Positions 1-8,042 of a DNA stretch of 64,000 nt are shown here, piece after piece. Every line of letters begins with the position of its first letter. The stretch's first letter is position 1. The notes beneath the pieces are model-generated. The model was not told where the DNA came from. It did not search any database and saw only the letters and a list, made by a program, of their open reading frames with translations. The stretch covers positions 1,616,501-1,680,500 of the forward strand of contig NZ_WVRN01000001.1 in NCBI RefSeq assembly GCF_013112245.1. Direction: 5' to 3'. The position numbers were made by a program, and so were the translations under genes. The DNA is from Ruegeria sp. HKCCD4315. GTDB lineage: Bacteria > Pseudomonadota > Alphaproteobacteria > Rhodobacterales > Rhodobacteraceae.

Positions 1-375
1 CTCGGAATTTGCCAGTTGAAGGGTCGAGGCTTCGGGTTCTGTTACCAATACCTCGCCAGCTTCAGAAACGCAGAGGTCTTCTTTGATCCAAGCCCTTACG
101 GCATCATGTTCGACTGCGGCACCATGCAGGTGACGCCCAGCCAAAGTAAGAGATGCGCCTTCGGTGGAGCCAGAGGTGAAAACGATGTCCGCGCCATCCG
201 CACCAAAGGCGGCTGCAACCTGTGCCCGTGCTCGTTCGACAAGTGCCTTTGCGGCACGGCCCTCGGCATGGACAGAAGACGGATTTCCGCAGACTTCCAT
301 CGCGGCAATCATCGCCTCTCGTGCCTCAGGGCGCAGAGGTGTGGTTGCGTTATGATCCAGATAAACACGATTCAT
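1..375 (-). CDS. Cysteine desulfurase (NifS/IscS family), N-terminal part, cut by window edge
   Basis: The reading frame starts at the ATG at 375 and stays open to base 1, so about 125 N-terminal residues are visible. It opens [19 protein letters not shown], the classic start of class V PLP-dependent cysteine desulfurases, followed by a [10 protein letters not shown] segment and a TSGSTE segment that normally contacts the PLP phosphate. These enzymes take sulfur from cysteine to give alanine and an enzyme persulfide for Fe-S assembly. The catalytic lysine and cysteine lie outside the window. It sits 51 bases downstream of iscR on the same strand, which suggests the first enzyme gene of an isc/suf operon. 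IscS-type and SufS-type cannot be separated from this fragment. Confidence 0.9.
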   Translation of the reverse strand, partial: MNRVYLDHNATTPLRPEAREAMIAAMEVCGNPSSVHAEGRAAKALVERARAQVAAAFGADGADIVFTSGSTEGASLTLAGRHLHGAAVEHDAVRAWIKEDLCVSEAGEVLVTEPEASTLQLANSE

Positions 376-426
376 GGATGCATCTTTTTGCCAACAAATT
401 TCATATGCCTGTGTCGCCTCTTTGGA

Positions 427-885
427 TTACTCGTCCACCACCGAGAACAAGCTCGGCACTGCGGGGCATGGGGCCAAGTCGTTTTTAATTACGTCAGACA
501 GGCGCGTCTGATGCAAAAACACATAGACATGCGCACTTAGACTTTCCCAAAGACGGTTGGTCAGCGATTGCGCGCGGCTGCCGGAAGACGCACCCGAAGC
601 TCCGGCCCCTTTTTGCAAGGCATCAACAGTCTCATCCACGGCGGCCAGAATTTCGACCACGCGAATTTCAGACGCCGGGCGCGCAAGGCGATATCCGCCA
701 CCCGGTCCGCGCACCGATGAAACCAGCTCGGCCCGGCGCAGCTTTACAAAAAGCTGCTCCAGATACGGTAGCGACACATCTTGGCGTTCTGAGATTTCTC
801 CAAGCGTCACAAGCCGGTCGCTTGGTTGCAGCGCAATATCCGCCAAGGCAACCATCGCGTATCGCCCTTTGGTCGACAGCTTCAT
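427..885 (-). CDS. iscR: Rrf2-family Fe-S regulator IscR, single-cysteine type
   Basis: 152-residue Rrf2-type transcription factor that should sense Fe-S status and control the downstream Fe-S assembly operon. The N-terminal winged helix (about residues 1-70) is strongly conserved: MKLSTKGRYA, LPYLEQLFVKLR and VRGPGGGYRLARP. Where classical IscR carries three cluster-binding cysteines (around 92-106) this protein has KGAGASGASSGSR with none. The only cysteine is Cys140 near the C-terminus. A single-cysteine ligation mode is known for Rhodobacter IscR, so the protein is probably functional rather than broken. It is divergent from the hydrolase gene at 1065, and an Irr-type palindrome lies between them. 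Confidence 0.93.
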   Translation of the reverse strand: MKLSTKGRYAMVALADIALQPSDRLVTLGEISERQDVSLPYLEQLFVKLRRAELVSSVRGPGGGYRLARPASEIRVVEILAAVDETVDALQKGAGASGASSGSRAQSLTNRLWESLSAHVYVFLHQTRLSDVIKNDLAPCPAVPSLFSVVDE

Positions 886-983
886 CTTTTGCCCCCTCTT
901 TGCAGGAATTGCGCGAAATCATTGACGGCGACGCTGCCAGTGCGTATCTCCGACTGACAGCGCTGACGCGCAGTGAAATGTAA

Positions 984-998
984 TTAGAACCGTTCTAA
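984..998. promoter_or_regulatory. Iron control element (Irr-type box) between iscR and the hydrolase gene
   Basis: The sequence TTAGAACCGTTCTAA is a perfect palindrome around a central C. It matches the alphaproteobacterial iron control element core TTAGAA-N3-TTCTAA bound by the haem-dependent regulator Irr. It lies about 100 bases before the iscR start on the minus strand and about 65 bases before the hydrolase start on the plus strand. By position it most likely controls the Fe-S operon. Binding by Irr is inferred from the motif only. Confidence 0.7.
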
Positions 999-1064
999 GG
1001 TGTCCGACGATTATCGTCAAGTATATCCGGGCACCCGCACGAAAAAGACAGGACCAAAGCACAC

Positions 1065-1718
1065 ATGCCCGAGGTGATTTTTCCCGGACCCGAAGGCCGC
1101 CTGGAAGGCCGCTACCACCCGCAAAAGGAAAAAGACGCACCGATCGCAATCGTGCTTCACCCGCATCCTCAATTTGGCGGGACCATGAACAACAAGGTGG
1201 TCTATAACCTGCACTATGCCTTCTACAACATGGGCTTCACCGTGTTGCGCTTTAACTTCCGCGGCGTTGGCCGCAGTCAGGGCGAGTATGATCAGGGTGT
1301 AGGTGAGCTGAGCGATGCGGCTTCGGCACTGGATTATCTGCAATCCATGAACAACAATTCGAAACACTGCTGGGTTGCAGGGTTTTCATTTGGGGCATGG
1401 ATCGGAATGCAGTTGCTGATGCGCCGGCCTGAAATCACCGGGTTCATCAGCGTGTCGCCACCGGCCAATATGTACGACTTTTCATTCCTGGCGCCCTGCC
1501 CCTCATCCGGCCTGATCATCAACGGATCCGCCGACCGTGTGGCTCCTCCGGCAGACACCACGTCACTGGTGAATAAACTACATGAGCAAAAGGGCATCAC
1601 GATCACTCATAACGAGGTTGAAGGCGCAGATCACTTCTTCCAGGATCGCCACATGGACACGTTGATTACCGATGTCAGCGACTATGTGAAACGCCGCCTG
1701 ACTGAGAACACCCGCTGA
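1065..1718 (+). CDS. Alpha/beta hydrolase
   Basis: 217-residue soluble hydrolase of the alpha/beta fold, close to the short dienelactone-hydrolase-like group. A catalytic triad can be placed: Ser108 in the nucleophile elbow GFSFGAW, Asp157 in NGSADRVAPP, and His190 in GADHFF. The HPHPQFGGTMNN segment near residue 32 fits the oxyanion region of this group. Substrate is unknown. The ATG follows an AGGA at a suitable distance. The stop codon overlaps the next ATG by one base (TGATG), so it is translationally coupled to the small gene that follows and then to the HD protein. Confidence 0.88.
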   Translation: MPEVIFPGPEGRLEGRYHPQKEKDAPIAIVLHPHPQFGGTMNNKVVYNLHYAFYNMGFTVLRFNFRGVGRSQGEYDQGVGELSDAASALDYLQSMNNNSKHCWVAGFSFGAWIGMQLLMRRPEITGFISVSPPANMYDFSFLAPCPSSGLIINGSADRVAPPADTTSLVNKLHEQKGITITHNEVEGADHFFQDRHMDTLITDVSDYVKRRLTENTR

Positions 1719-1963
1719 TGTCCGACACCATCACAACTCTTGCGGCCAAACTGGCCGAAGATACGATGAAGGTTATGGACGAAACCGGGGAAGACCGTTT
1801 CTTTGTCGAAGTCGGCGAAGTGCTGGGGGCGGCCTCGCAGTCTTTGGAAGAGGCATTTCTGACCGAAATCCGCGTGCGCCTGGCCGAGCGTAAGGCCAGA
1901 CAGTTTGTCATCAGACGTCTGGCTGCACACCGCTCCAAACAAAAAGCGATAGAAAAGCAATGA
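1718..1963 (+). CDS. Small conserved protein of unknown function (81 aa)
   Basis: 81-residue, mostly helical, charged protein with no signal peptide or membrane segment. The C-terminal third is strongly basic (RLAERKARQFVIRR and RSKQKAIEK). I do not recognise a named domain; small DUF families of this type exist in Rhodobacterales. It is framed by overlaps on both sides: its ATG overlaps the hydrolase stop by one base and its stop overlaps the next start (ATGA type), which is good evidence that it is translated. Function is unknown. Confidence 0.75.
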   Translation: MSDTITTLAAKLAEDTMKVMDETGEDRFFVEVGEVLGAASQSLEEAFLTEIRVRLAERKARQFVIRRLAAHRSKQKAIEKQ

Positions 1964-3129
1964 ATGATCGTTTGTCGGCCCAGATCGAGTTTCTGAAACG
2001 GGCCGACATGTTGAAGACGGTCGAGCGCGCAAACGTCCTGCTCGACCAGTCCCGACCCGAAAACTCTGCCGAACACAGCTGGCATCTGGCATTGTGGGCC
2101 ATGGTGATGGCCCCTCTGGCCGGGCCAGATGTGTCGATTGATCGGGTTATCCGAATGTTGCTGTTGCATGATTTGGTTGAGATCGTCGTAGGCGACCATC
2201 CAATCCATTTGGAAACCGACTGGGATGAGCTGGCGAACGCAGAACAAAATGCAGCGTCACATCTGTTTGGTCTGCTACCGGAAGATCAGGCGCAGTTCTT
2301 TTTGTCCTTGTGGCAAGAGTTCGAAGCAGACCAGACACCAGATGCGCAGTTTGCAAAAGTTCTGGATCGCTGCCAGCCGCTGTTTCAGGTGCTGTGCGCG
2401 TCTGATCCCAGGCCAGACCATGTGGATATCGCCCGTGCCAATCTGGATGGGGGCCGAGCGGCCTATCTGTCGCAGGTCTTTCCACTGGCCTTCCGCCACG
2501 CAAGCGACCTGCTGAACAGGTCTGCGCCTCAGGACAATGCCTTTACAAGGCGGCTCGACTTTCTGACCGAAGCAGATCAGTTGAAATCGGTGATACGCGC
2601 CTCGCGCCTAATGGCTTCGGATCGGTTAGAGAACTCGGCAGAGCATTCCTGGCATATCATGCTTTACGCCTGGGTTTTGTCAGAACACGCGCACTCCGAA
2701 ATTCGTGTGGATCGGGTGCTTCAGATGCTTCTTCTGCACGATATCGTCGAAATCGATGCCGGAGATCACCCTATTCACGGTCAGGTCAACCACGCCGAGC
2801 AGGAGGCAAAGGAACAAGCGGCAGCTCAAAGGTTGTTTGGTCTTTTGCCAGATGCGCAGCAGGTATTTTTCGCGGACTTGTGGCGGGAGTTTGAAGCTTG
2901 CGAGAGTGCAGACGCTCGATTTGCAAAATCAGTCGACCGGTTTCAGACACCGATTGCCAACCTGGAAAACGGTGGCGGTTCATGGATCGAATACAACGTA
3001 ACTTTTGCCCAACTCGAAGCACGTGTGGGACCGGCGATCAGAAATGGGGCACCAGATCTTTGGAAATGGCTGCACCCCATGCTCGTCGGATTTTTCGATA
3101 ACCGCGAAACTACGCTACTGGACGCGTGA
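1960..3129 (+). CDS. Tandem HD-domain protein (two YfbR/HDDC2-like domains in one chain)
   Basis: 389-residue protein made of two copies of an HD phosphohydrolase domain. In copy 1 the metal ligands are His39 (ENSAEHSWH), His70-Asp71 (LLLHDLVE) and Asp136. In copy 2 they are His229, His260-Asp261 and Asp326, exactly 190 residues further on in each case. Both copies also keep a GDHPIH element, so both could be catalytic. Single-domain relatives (YfbR, HDDC2) are 5'-deoxynucleotidases of about 190-200 residues that work as dimers, so this chain may be a covalent dimer. Activity on dNMPs is inferred. It is the last gene of the 1065-3129 operon and is followed by a strong terminator. Confidence 0.85.
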   Translation: MNDRLSAQIEFLKRADMLKTVERANVLLDQSRPENSAEHSWHLALWAMVMAPLAGPDVSIDRVIRMLLLHDLVEIVVGDHPIHLETDWDELANAEQNAASHLFGLLPEDQAQFFLSLWQEFEADQTPDAQFAKVLDRCQPLFQVLCASDPRPDHVDIARANLDGGRAAYLSQVFPLAFRHASDLLNRSAPQDNAFTRRLDFLTEADQLKSVIRASRLMASDRLENSAEHSWHIMLYAWVLSEHAHSEIRVDRVLQMLLLHDIVEIDAGDHPIHGQVNHAEQEAKEQAAAQRLFGLLPDAQQVFFADLWREFEACESADARFAKSVDRFQTPIANLENGGGSWIEYNVTFAQLEARVGPAIRNGAPDLWKWLHPMLVGFFDNRETTLLDA

Positions 3130-3133
3130 CAGA

Positions 3134-3160
3134 AAAAAAGGAGCCCAAAGGCTCCTTTTT
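3134..3160 (+). terminator. Rho-independent terminator after the HD-protein operon
   Basis: An A-run is followed by an AAGGAGCC / GGCTCCTT stem with a CAAA loop and then a run of T. It begins about 5 bases after the stop codon of the tandem HD gene. Confidence 0.85.
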
Positions 3161-3492
3161 CCCTTTCAAGTTCCGAGTGGCTTTAAAACACACGACTACT
3201 ATCGAACTGTTGAACCACAATGGCTGCCTCATTTTCGACGGACCCCCCGTCAGCAAGCCACCCAACTGCCACTATCAGACCAGAAACCAAAATGACCGAC
3301 TTTGCGAATGTCGTCATCGAACAATACTCTTTAACAAATCATAAAATATGAGCCAAACCTTACACTTATTCTAACCTGAGAATAGTCAGGTATACCTGAC
3401 CTAACGGAAATTTTAGTTTGAGACTTGTCTTGCTTATCGCGCGTGTTCCGTGTTCAAGGCGCACAAACCCTATAGCTCTGCGAGAGACCATA
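3161..3492. other. Intergenic region before the SMR gene
   Basis: About 330 bases without a convincing gene; base composition is more AT-rich than the flanks. The only structure I see is the 16-base palindrome at 3385-3400, listed separately. The rest is presumably promoter and leader of the SMR gene. Confidence 0.5.
3385..3400. promoter_or_regulatory. 16-base perfect palindrome, probable operator of the SMR gene
   Basis: GTCAGGTATACCTGAC reads the same on both strands. It lies about 93 bases before the SMR start codon in an AT-rich promoter-like stretch. The shape fits a dimeric regulator such as a TetR, GntR or MarR type; no regulator gene is adjacent, so the binding protein is unknown. 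Confidence 0.5.
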
Positions 3493-3828
3493 ATGCCTCA
3501 AGCCTATCTGTTTCTGTTACTCGCCGTGATGGCGGAAACCATCGGCACAACCGCATTGCAGGCCAGCCAGCAATTCACCCGGTTTTGGCCGTCTGTTCTT
3601 GTTATTTTGGGGTACGGGGTCGCCTTCTATCTTCTGGCGCTGACCCTCAAAACCATGCCTGTGGGCATCGTTTATGCAATTTGGTCTGGGCTGGGAATCT
3701 TTCTGATCGCGATCATCGGGTTCTTGGTGTTTGGTCAAAAGCTGGACTGGCCTGCGGTGCTTGGGCTGAGCATGATTCTGGCTGGAATTCTGATCATTCA
3801 CCTGTTTTCGAAGACTGCAGGCCACTGA
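3493..3828 (+). CDS. Small multidrug resistance (SMR) family transporter
   Basis: 111-residue, four-helix inner membrane protein of the EmrE/SMR family. The essential acidic residue is Glu15 in AVMAETIGT (equivalent to EmrE Glu14), and the family tryptophan is at 64 in YAIWSGLG. I chose the ATG at 3493 because it gives the family's normal length and puts the glutamate in the right place; an upstream in-frame TTG at 3418 would add 25 atypical residues. SMR proteins exchange protons for cationic compounds or guanidinium. Substrate cannot be told. Transcribed alone. Confidence 0.9.
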   Translation: MPQAYLFLLLAVMAETIGTTALQASQQFTRFWPSVLVILGYGVAFYLLALTLKTMPVGIVYAIWSGLGIFLIAIIGFLVFGQKLDWPAVLGLSMILAGILIIHLFSKTAGH

Positions 3829-3904
3829 TCCACGGTTAGGGCTGGTATATTTTGCCGCGCCGCGTTATGCGCGCGGCAACTTCCCGTTCAAAGGCTGACC
3901 TCTC

Positions 3905-5722
3905 ATGGACCTGCGCAATATCGCAATCATCGCTCACGTGGACCACGGTAAAACGACCCTGGTGGATGAGCTGCTCAAACAATCCGGTGCGTTCCGGGAA
4001 AATCAGGCTGTGGCGGAACGTGCCATGGACAGCAATGATCTGGAACGTGAACGCGGCATTACCATTCTGGCCAAAGCCACCTCGGTCGAATGGAAAGACA
4101 CCCGCATTAACATCGTCGACACCCCCGGCCACGCCGATTTCGGTGGCGAGGTTGAGCGGATCCTCAGCATGGTTGACGGTGTTGTCTTGCTGGTCGACGC
4201 CGCAGAAGGTCCTATGCCGCAGACCAAGTTTGTGACCTCCAAAGCGTTGGCACTTGGCTTGCGTCCAATCGTGGTTCTGAACAAGGTCGACAAACCCGAT
4301 GCTGAACCTGATCGTGCGCTGGACGAGTGTTTTGATCTGTTCGCCAACCTTGGGGCTGATGATGATCAGCTGGATTTCCCAGCTATGTACGCCTCAGGCC
4401 GTTCTGGTTGGGCGGACATGGAGCTGGACGGCCCTCGCAAGGACCTAAGCGCCCTGTTCGATCTGATCGTCGATCACGTCCCTGCCCCCAAGCAGACCGG
4501 CCACAAGGAAGAGCCCTTCCGCATGTTGGCCACCACGCTCGGCAGCGATCCGTTTATCGGTCGTATTCTGACGGGTCGCGTGGAAAGCGGCACATTGAAA
4601 GCAGGCGATAGCCTGAAAGCGCTCAGCCGTGATGGCACGCTGATCGAGAACTTCCGCGCCTCGAAAATCCTGGCGTTCCGTGGCCTGGCGCAACAACCCA
4701 TCGATGTCGCCGAAGCCGGGGACATTGTGACCATCGCTGGAATGAGCAAGGCTACTGTGGCAGATTCCCTGGTCTCGCCACAGGTTGAAGAGGCCCTGCC
4801 CGCGCAGCCCATCGACCCGCCAACCATCACCGTGACTTTCGGCATCAACGATTCTCCCCTGGCGGGTCGCGACGGCAAAAAGGTTCAGTCCCGTGTCATC
4901 CGAGATCGCCTGATGAAAGAAGCCGAATCGAACGTTGCGATCCGCATCACCGACACCCCTGGCGGCGAAGCTTTCGAAGTCGCTGGCCGTGGCGAATTGC
5001 AGATGGGCGTTCTGATCGAGAACATGCGCCGCGAAGGTTTCGAGCTCAGCATCTCCCGACCGCAGGTTCTGTTCCGCGAGGAAAACGGTCAACGGTTGGA
5101 GCCCGTGGAAGAAGTCACCATCGACGTGGATGACGAATATTCTGGCGCAGTGATCGAGAAGATCACTGGCGCGCGTAAAGGCGAGTTGGTCGAGATGCGT
5201 CCAGCAGGCGCCGGCAAGACCCGCATCATCGCCCACGTCCCTTCGCGCGGCTTGATCGGGTATCATGGAGAGTTTTTGACCGATACACGCGGCACGGGTG
5301 TTCTGAACCGCGTGTTTCACGACTGGGCGCCTCACAAAGGCCAAATCCCCGGCCGTCGCGCGGGCGTTCTGATCTCGATGGAGAACGGACAAGCCGTTGC
5401 TTATGCGCTGTGGAACCTGGAAGAGCGCGGCCGCATGTTTGTCGGTCCGCAGACCGATGTCTATCAGGGCATGGTGATCGGAGAGCATTCACGCGACAAC
5501 GATCTGGAGGTCAATCCGCTGAAAGGCAAGAAACTGACCAACGTGCGTGCAAGTGGTTCAGACGATGCGGTCCGTCTTACACCCCACGTTCAGTTCTCGT
5601 TGGAAGAGGCCATTGCCTATATCGACGACGACGAACTTGTCGAAGTGACACCCAACGCAGTTCGTCTGCGCAAGCGTTATCTGGACCCACATGAACGCAA
5701 GCGGATGGCAAAATCGGCGTGA
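3905..5722 (+). CDS. typA: Translational GTPase TypA/BipA
   Basis: 605-residue ribosome-associated GTPase involved in 50S maturation and stress or cold adaptation. G1 is [10 protein letters not shown] (residues 10-19), G3 is DTPGHADF and G4 is NKVDKPDA. After the GTPase and beta-barrel domains come the EF-G-like domains III and V and the BipA-specific C-terminal domain with [24 protein letters not shown] and [11 protein letters not shown]. Length and motifs are standard. Single gene with its own terminator downstream. Start ATG at 3905 gives the conserved N-terminus [15 protein letters not shown]. Confidence 0.97.
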   Translation: MDLRNIAIIAHVDHGKTTLVDELLKQSGAFRENQAVAERAMDSNDLERERGITILAKATSVEWKDTRINIVDTPGHADFGGEVERILSMVDGVVLLVDAAEGPMPQTKFVTSKALALGLRPIVVLNKVDKPDAEPDRALDECFDLFANLGADDDQLDFPAMYASGRSGWADMELDGPRKDLSALFDLIVDHVPAPKQTGHKEEPFRMLATTLGSDPFIGRILTGRVESGTLKAGDSLKALSRDGTLIENFRASKILAFRGLAQQPIDVAEAGDIVTIAGMSKATVADSLVSPQVEEALPAQPIDPPTITVTFGINDSPLAGRDGKKVQSRVIRDRLMKEAESNVAIRITDTPGGEAFEVAGRGELQMGVLIENMRREGFELSISRPQVLFREENGQRLEPVEEVTIDVDDEYSGAVIEKITGARKGELVEMRPAGAGKTRIIAHVPSRGLIGYHGEFLTDTRGTGVLNRVFHDWAPHKGQIPGRRAGVLISMENGQAVAYALWNLEERGRMFVGPQTDVYQGMVIGEHSRDNDLEVNPLKGKKLTNVRASGSDDAVRLTPHVQFSLEEAIAYIDDDELVEVTPNAVRLRKRYLDPHERKRMAKSA

Positions 5723-5807
5723 CAACCTGAACTTGTGGCTGACTTAAAGGGAAACAATGGCATAACTGTGGCATTTTTGCTTCCACTTGATCAAAAAACG
5801 ATTTTCG

Positions 5808-5836
5808 AAAGGCCGGGCATAACGCCCGGCTTTTTC
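5808..5836 (+). terminator. Terminator downstream of typA
   Basis: GCCGGGC / GCCCGGC stem (5812-5818 with 5824-5830) with a 5-base loop and TTTTT immediately after. It lies about 90 bases after the typA stop. Confidence 0.8.
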
Positions 5837-6021
5837 TTGAAAAGATAGAAATTTCTTCCTTAGGTTGCATTAATTTTTACCCTTTCGCCCTGACCACATC
5901 TTGCGATTAAGTCGATCTAAAGGTGTAAATATGCCCGAAGTGTGACGTCGTTCACTCACACAAAAGTTTAAATGGTGCATAGAGATGCACGTGTAAGGTG
6001 CCGAGTTCCGAGGAGTTAATG
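5837..6021. other. Promoter region of the secreted repeat protein
   Basis: AT-rich stretch with no gene. It ends in a clear ribosome binding site, AGGAG at 6011-6015, that decides the start codon of the next gene. Confidence 0.45.
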
Positions 6022-6624
6022 ATGGTTTTTCGTTCCCTTAAGTTACCAGTCTTTTTTGCCGTAACGGCAGTTTTTGTTTTGCCTGTGACCGATGCGTTTG
6101 CAAGCGGAACGTGTACCGTGAAAACAGCCCGTCAATCCGCGGGGTCGCCGTCAGTCTTGTGCGAATGTGATGCTGTGACCACTGGAATGTTGCGGTATAT
6201 TCAGCGCCGTGCAGACTTTGATGAGATCGTGGCCCGTCTGGGCGCCGAATGCTCTCCGCTTGCGGATCTGCTGACAGACCTTCCAACGGCATCAGTTGGA
6301 TCGTCGGACACACGCGCGGGCGATGGGCCGGCAAATGAAGGTACTGGCACCGACGGCTTTGGCGGATTTGGTGACACACCCGACAGTGATGGCCCACAAG
6401 GTGATCCCGGTCCGCAGGGTAATCCTGGTCCACAAGGTGATCCAGGCCCACAAAGTGATCCCGGTCCGCAAAACGATCCCGACCCACAAGGTGACCCTGA
6501 TCCACAAGGTGACCCTGACCCACAAGGAGATCCCGATCCACAGGGCGATCCGGATCCGCAGGACGATCCCGAACCACACGATCCGGATTATGATTATCCG
6601 GGTGACGGAATTGGTCTTCGGTAA
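6022..6624 (+). CDS. Exported protein with collagen-like / DPQGDP repeat tail
   Basis: About 200 residues. A signal peptide ([19 protein letters not shown]) leads into a short domain with four cysteines (around GTCTVKT, VLCECD and GAECSP), likely disulfide-bonded outside the cytoplasm. The C-terminal part is a run of hexapeptides: first true Gly-X-Y triplets ([12 protein letters not shown]), then a decayed DPQGDP pattern in which every second Gly has become Asp, ending in PDYDYPGDG. It is very acidic. AGGAG sits 6 bases before the ATG at 6022, which I prefer over 6019. No enzyme motif; perhaps a surface or matrix protein. A terminator follows. Confidence 0.75.
   Translation: MVFRSLKLPVFFAVTAVFVLPVTDAFASGTCTVKTARQSAGSPSVLCECDAVTTGMLRYIQRRADFDEIVARLGAECSPLADLLTDLPTASVGSSDTRAGDGPANEGTGTDGFGGFGDTPDSDGPQGDPGPQGNPGPQGDPGPQSDPGPQNDPDPQGDPDPQGDPDPQGDPDPQGDPDPQDDPEPHDPDYDYPGDGIGLR
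6391..6585 (+). repeat. Tandem 18-bp repeats encoding PQGDP(G/D) units
   Basis: About ten 18-base units encoding PQGDPG or PQGDPD with small variations (GNP, SDP, NDP, DDP). The units are similar at the DNA level as well, so copy number could change by slippage. Confidence 0.85.
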
Positions 6625-6647
6625 ATCAGACGAAATAAAGTACTTTC

Positions 6648-6679
6648 AAAGGTCGCCGCAACACTCGGCGACCTTTCTT
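6648..6679. terminator. Strong hairpin terminator between convergent genes
   Basis: An 11-base perfect stem, AAAGGTCGCCG / CGGCGACCTTT (6648-6658 with 6666-6676), with a 7-base loop. It follows the repeat protein gene and may serve both strands. Confidence 0.75.
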
Positions 6680-6786
6680 AAGTGAAGTTATTGTTTAACG
6701 GATTTCGATCATTTGAAACCAATTTAACTATAGACGCTGTTGCCAAAGGCCGACCAGCTTCCATGTCGGTTCCTGTAAAATTAGCT

Positions 6787-7410
6787 CTAACTCTTACCGT
6801 AGACACCAACCCATCTTTGCGGTTGGTTAGGATCCTGCATGCGGAGAAAAAGATACCGCGTTGCTTTCCAAGGTTTGATGCGATTGGTCAAATTGTCCAA
6901 AACTAAATCACCGTTGGCCGAACGGTATATAAGGACCGCATGAGGGGTTCGGCGTGTATCCAGAACGGTGGCAATCAGCAATTTGTTCGGATCCACCCCC
7001 GCATTTATCAAATCCCGCTTCTTGAGCAGTGCAAAGTCTTCGCAATCGCCACCTCTGGTCGTTGGCAATGCCCACAACTCTCTTGTTTTGTACTGAGACT
7101 GATCAGTAACTTCTCGGGTCGAGGCGTTCACACGTCGGTTCACCTGCTTCACAATCTGCATTTCCAACTGACTGGAAAGTGCCGCCGATCGTTTTGCTGT
7201 GCACGCCCACCGATACTGGCTGCAAAGATTTCTTGCCCCGCTTGGTGGAGGCGAGGACGCGACGGCGGGAATAAAGCGACCTTCAGATGCTTGGGCATCT
7301 GTTGTCCCAAAAGGCGATGCAAGGAACATGGCGCTTAGACCAACAGCACATACAGCAGAGGTCAAAGCCTTTGCAAGCCGGTGGTTGGTTGATTTGATCA
7401 CTGATGTCAT
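6787..7410 (-). CDS. Bacterial transglutaminase-like cysteine peptidase (BTLCP)
   Basis: About 207 residues, with an N-terminal signal sequence ending near DAQASEG, so probably periplasmic. The catalytic triad can be read: Cys in RGGDCEDFA, His in RTPHAVL and Asp in VLDNLTN. This is the BTLCP family (LapG belongs to it), which usually cleaves dialanine-type sites in exported proteins or modifies peptides. I chose the ATG at 7410 because a GGGGA lies 8 bases ahead; a longer form from 7470 is possible. It points toward the collagen-like gene, but no LapD or LapA homologue is in the window, so its target is unknown. Confidence 0.85.
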   Translation of the reverse strand: MTSVIKSTNHRLAKALTSAVCAVGLSAMFLASPFGTTDAQASEGRFIPAVASSPPPSGARNLCSQYRWACTAKRSAALSSQLEMQIVKQVNRRVNASTREVTDQSQYKTRELWALPTTRGGDCEDFALLKKRDLINAGVDPNKLLIATVLDTRRTPHAVLIYRSANGDLVLDNLTNRIKPWKATRYLFLRMQDPNQPQRWVGVYGKS

Positions 7411-7753
7411 GCCCATTCCCCGAGACAGTATCGTTACAACGACTGCCGATACCCAAGGACCATATTCCACTTTTTGAAACTATCCTTTAACGATCCTCAG
7501 TCGCAATCATTGAGAACGTGCAAATGAAAAAGGGCGAAAATTCGTTCCATAATTTGACAATTTCGAGCAGGAATTGTCAAAGGGCCGCCATAGTTTAGCA
7601 GAGCCATCAACGAGAATGCGTAAAGAATTCTCCATAAGAAATTGTAATATCAACAAAAAAAGCAGCCTGCCAAAGCAGGCTGTTTTTCTGACACGCGCGT
7701 CATGTGTAAGCTGAAAACCGCTGAACTCAGCCAAACGGTCTACGGGAACACAC
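7411..7753. other. Intergenic region between the BTLCP gene and the DUF1330 gene
   Basis: About 340 bases, AT-rich around 7600-7660. It holds the promoter of the BTLCP gene (minus strand) and the terminator at 7655-7687. No gene with normal coding character was found. Confidence 0.5.
7655..7687. terminator. Bidirectional-looking terminator downstream of alaS-DUF1330
   Basis: CAGCCTGC / GCAGGCTG stem with a CAAA loop, preceded by seven A and followed by five T. On the minus strand it lies about 70 bases after the DUF1330 stop. Confidence 0.85.
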
Positions 7754-8041
7754 CTATTCGGTGATTTCCACCACAACCAACTCTCTTTCGCTGGCATTGC
7801 GGGCGTGATTCAGCGCCTGCTGATACTCATCGGAATTGTAGCATTCGACTGCTGATTCTAACGAAGGGAACCGGGCAACCACATTGCGCGGACGCTCCTT
7901 GCCTTCCAACTGAACGTATCGCGCGGCCCGAGCGATAAACTCACCACCATGTTTGGCAATGGCTGGACCGGCCAGCTCGGCGTACTTCCCATAAGCCTCG
8001 GCATCCGTGACCGTGACATGTGCAATCCAGAGTGCAGCCAT
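7754..8041 (-). CDS. DUF1330 family protein
   Basis: 95-residue ferredoxin-like-fold protein of the DUF1330 family. It has the usual signature: an N-terminal VTVTDAEAYGKYAELAG, a central GGEFIARA and a PSLESAVECYNSDEYQQA segment. Members are small dimeric proteins of unknown or varied function. The ATG at 8041 lies one base after the alaS stop, and a GGAGG sits inside the end of alaS, so it is co-translated with alaS. A longer upstream reading would run into alaS and is not credible. Confidence 0.9.
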   Translation of the reverse strand: MAALWIAHVTVTDAEAYGKYAELAGPAIAKHGGEFIARAARYVQLEGKERPRNVVARFPSLESAVECYNSDEYQQALNHARNASERELVVVEITE

Positions 8042-8042
8042 C

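Noticed and set aside
3418..3492. Longer SMR protein from the TTG at 3418
   Set aside because: It adds 25 residues that do not fit the SMR family and would place the start far from the conserved first helix.
4445..5488. 347-codon minus-strand frame opposite typA
   Set aside because: Shadow of the highly conserved typA gene with no motif or ribosome site.
6391..6585. Regularly spaced 18-base repeats that could look like a CRISPR array
   Set aside because: They lie in frame within a coding sequence, have no unique spacers and encode PQGDP units.
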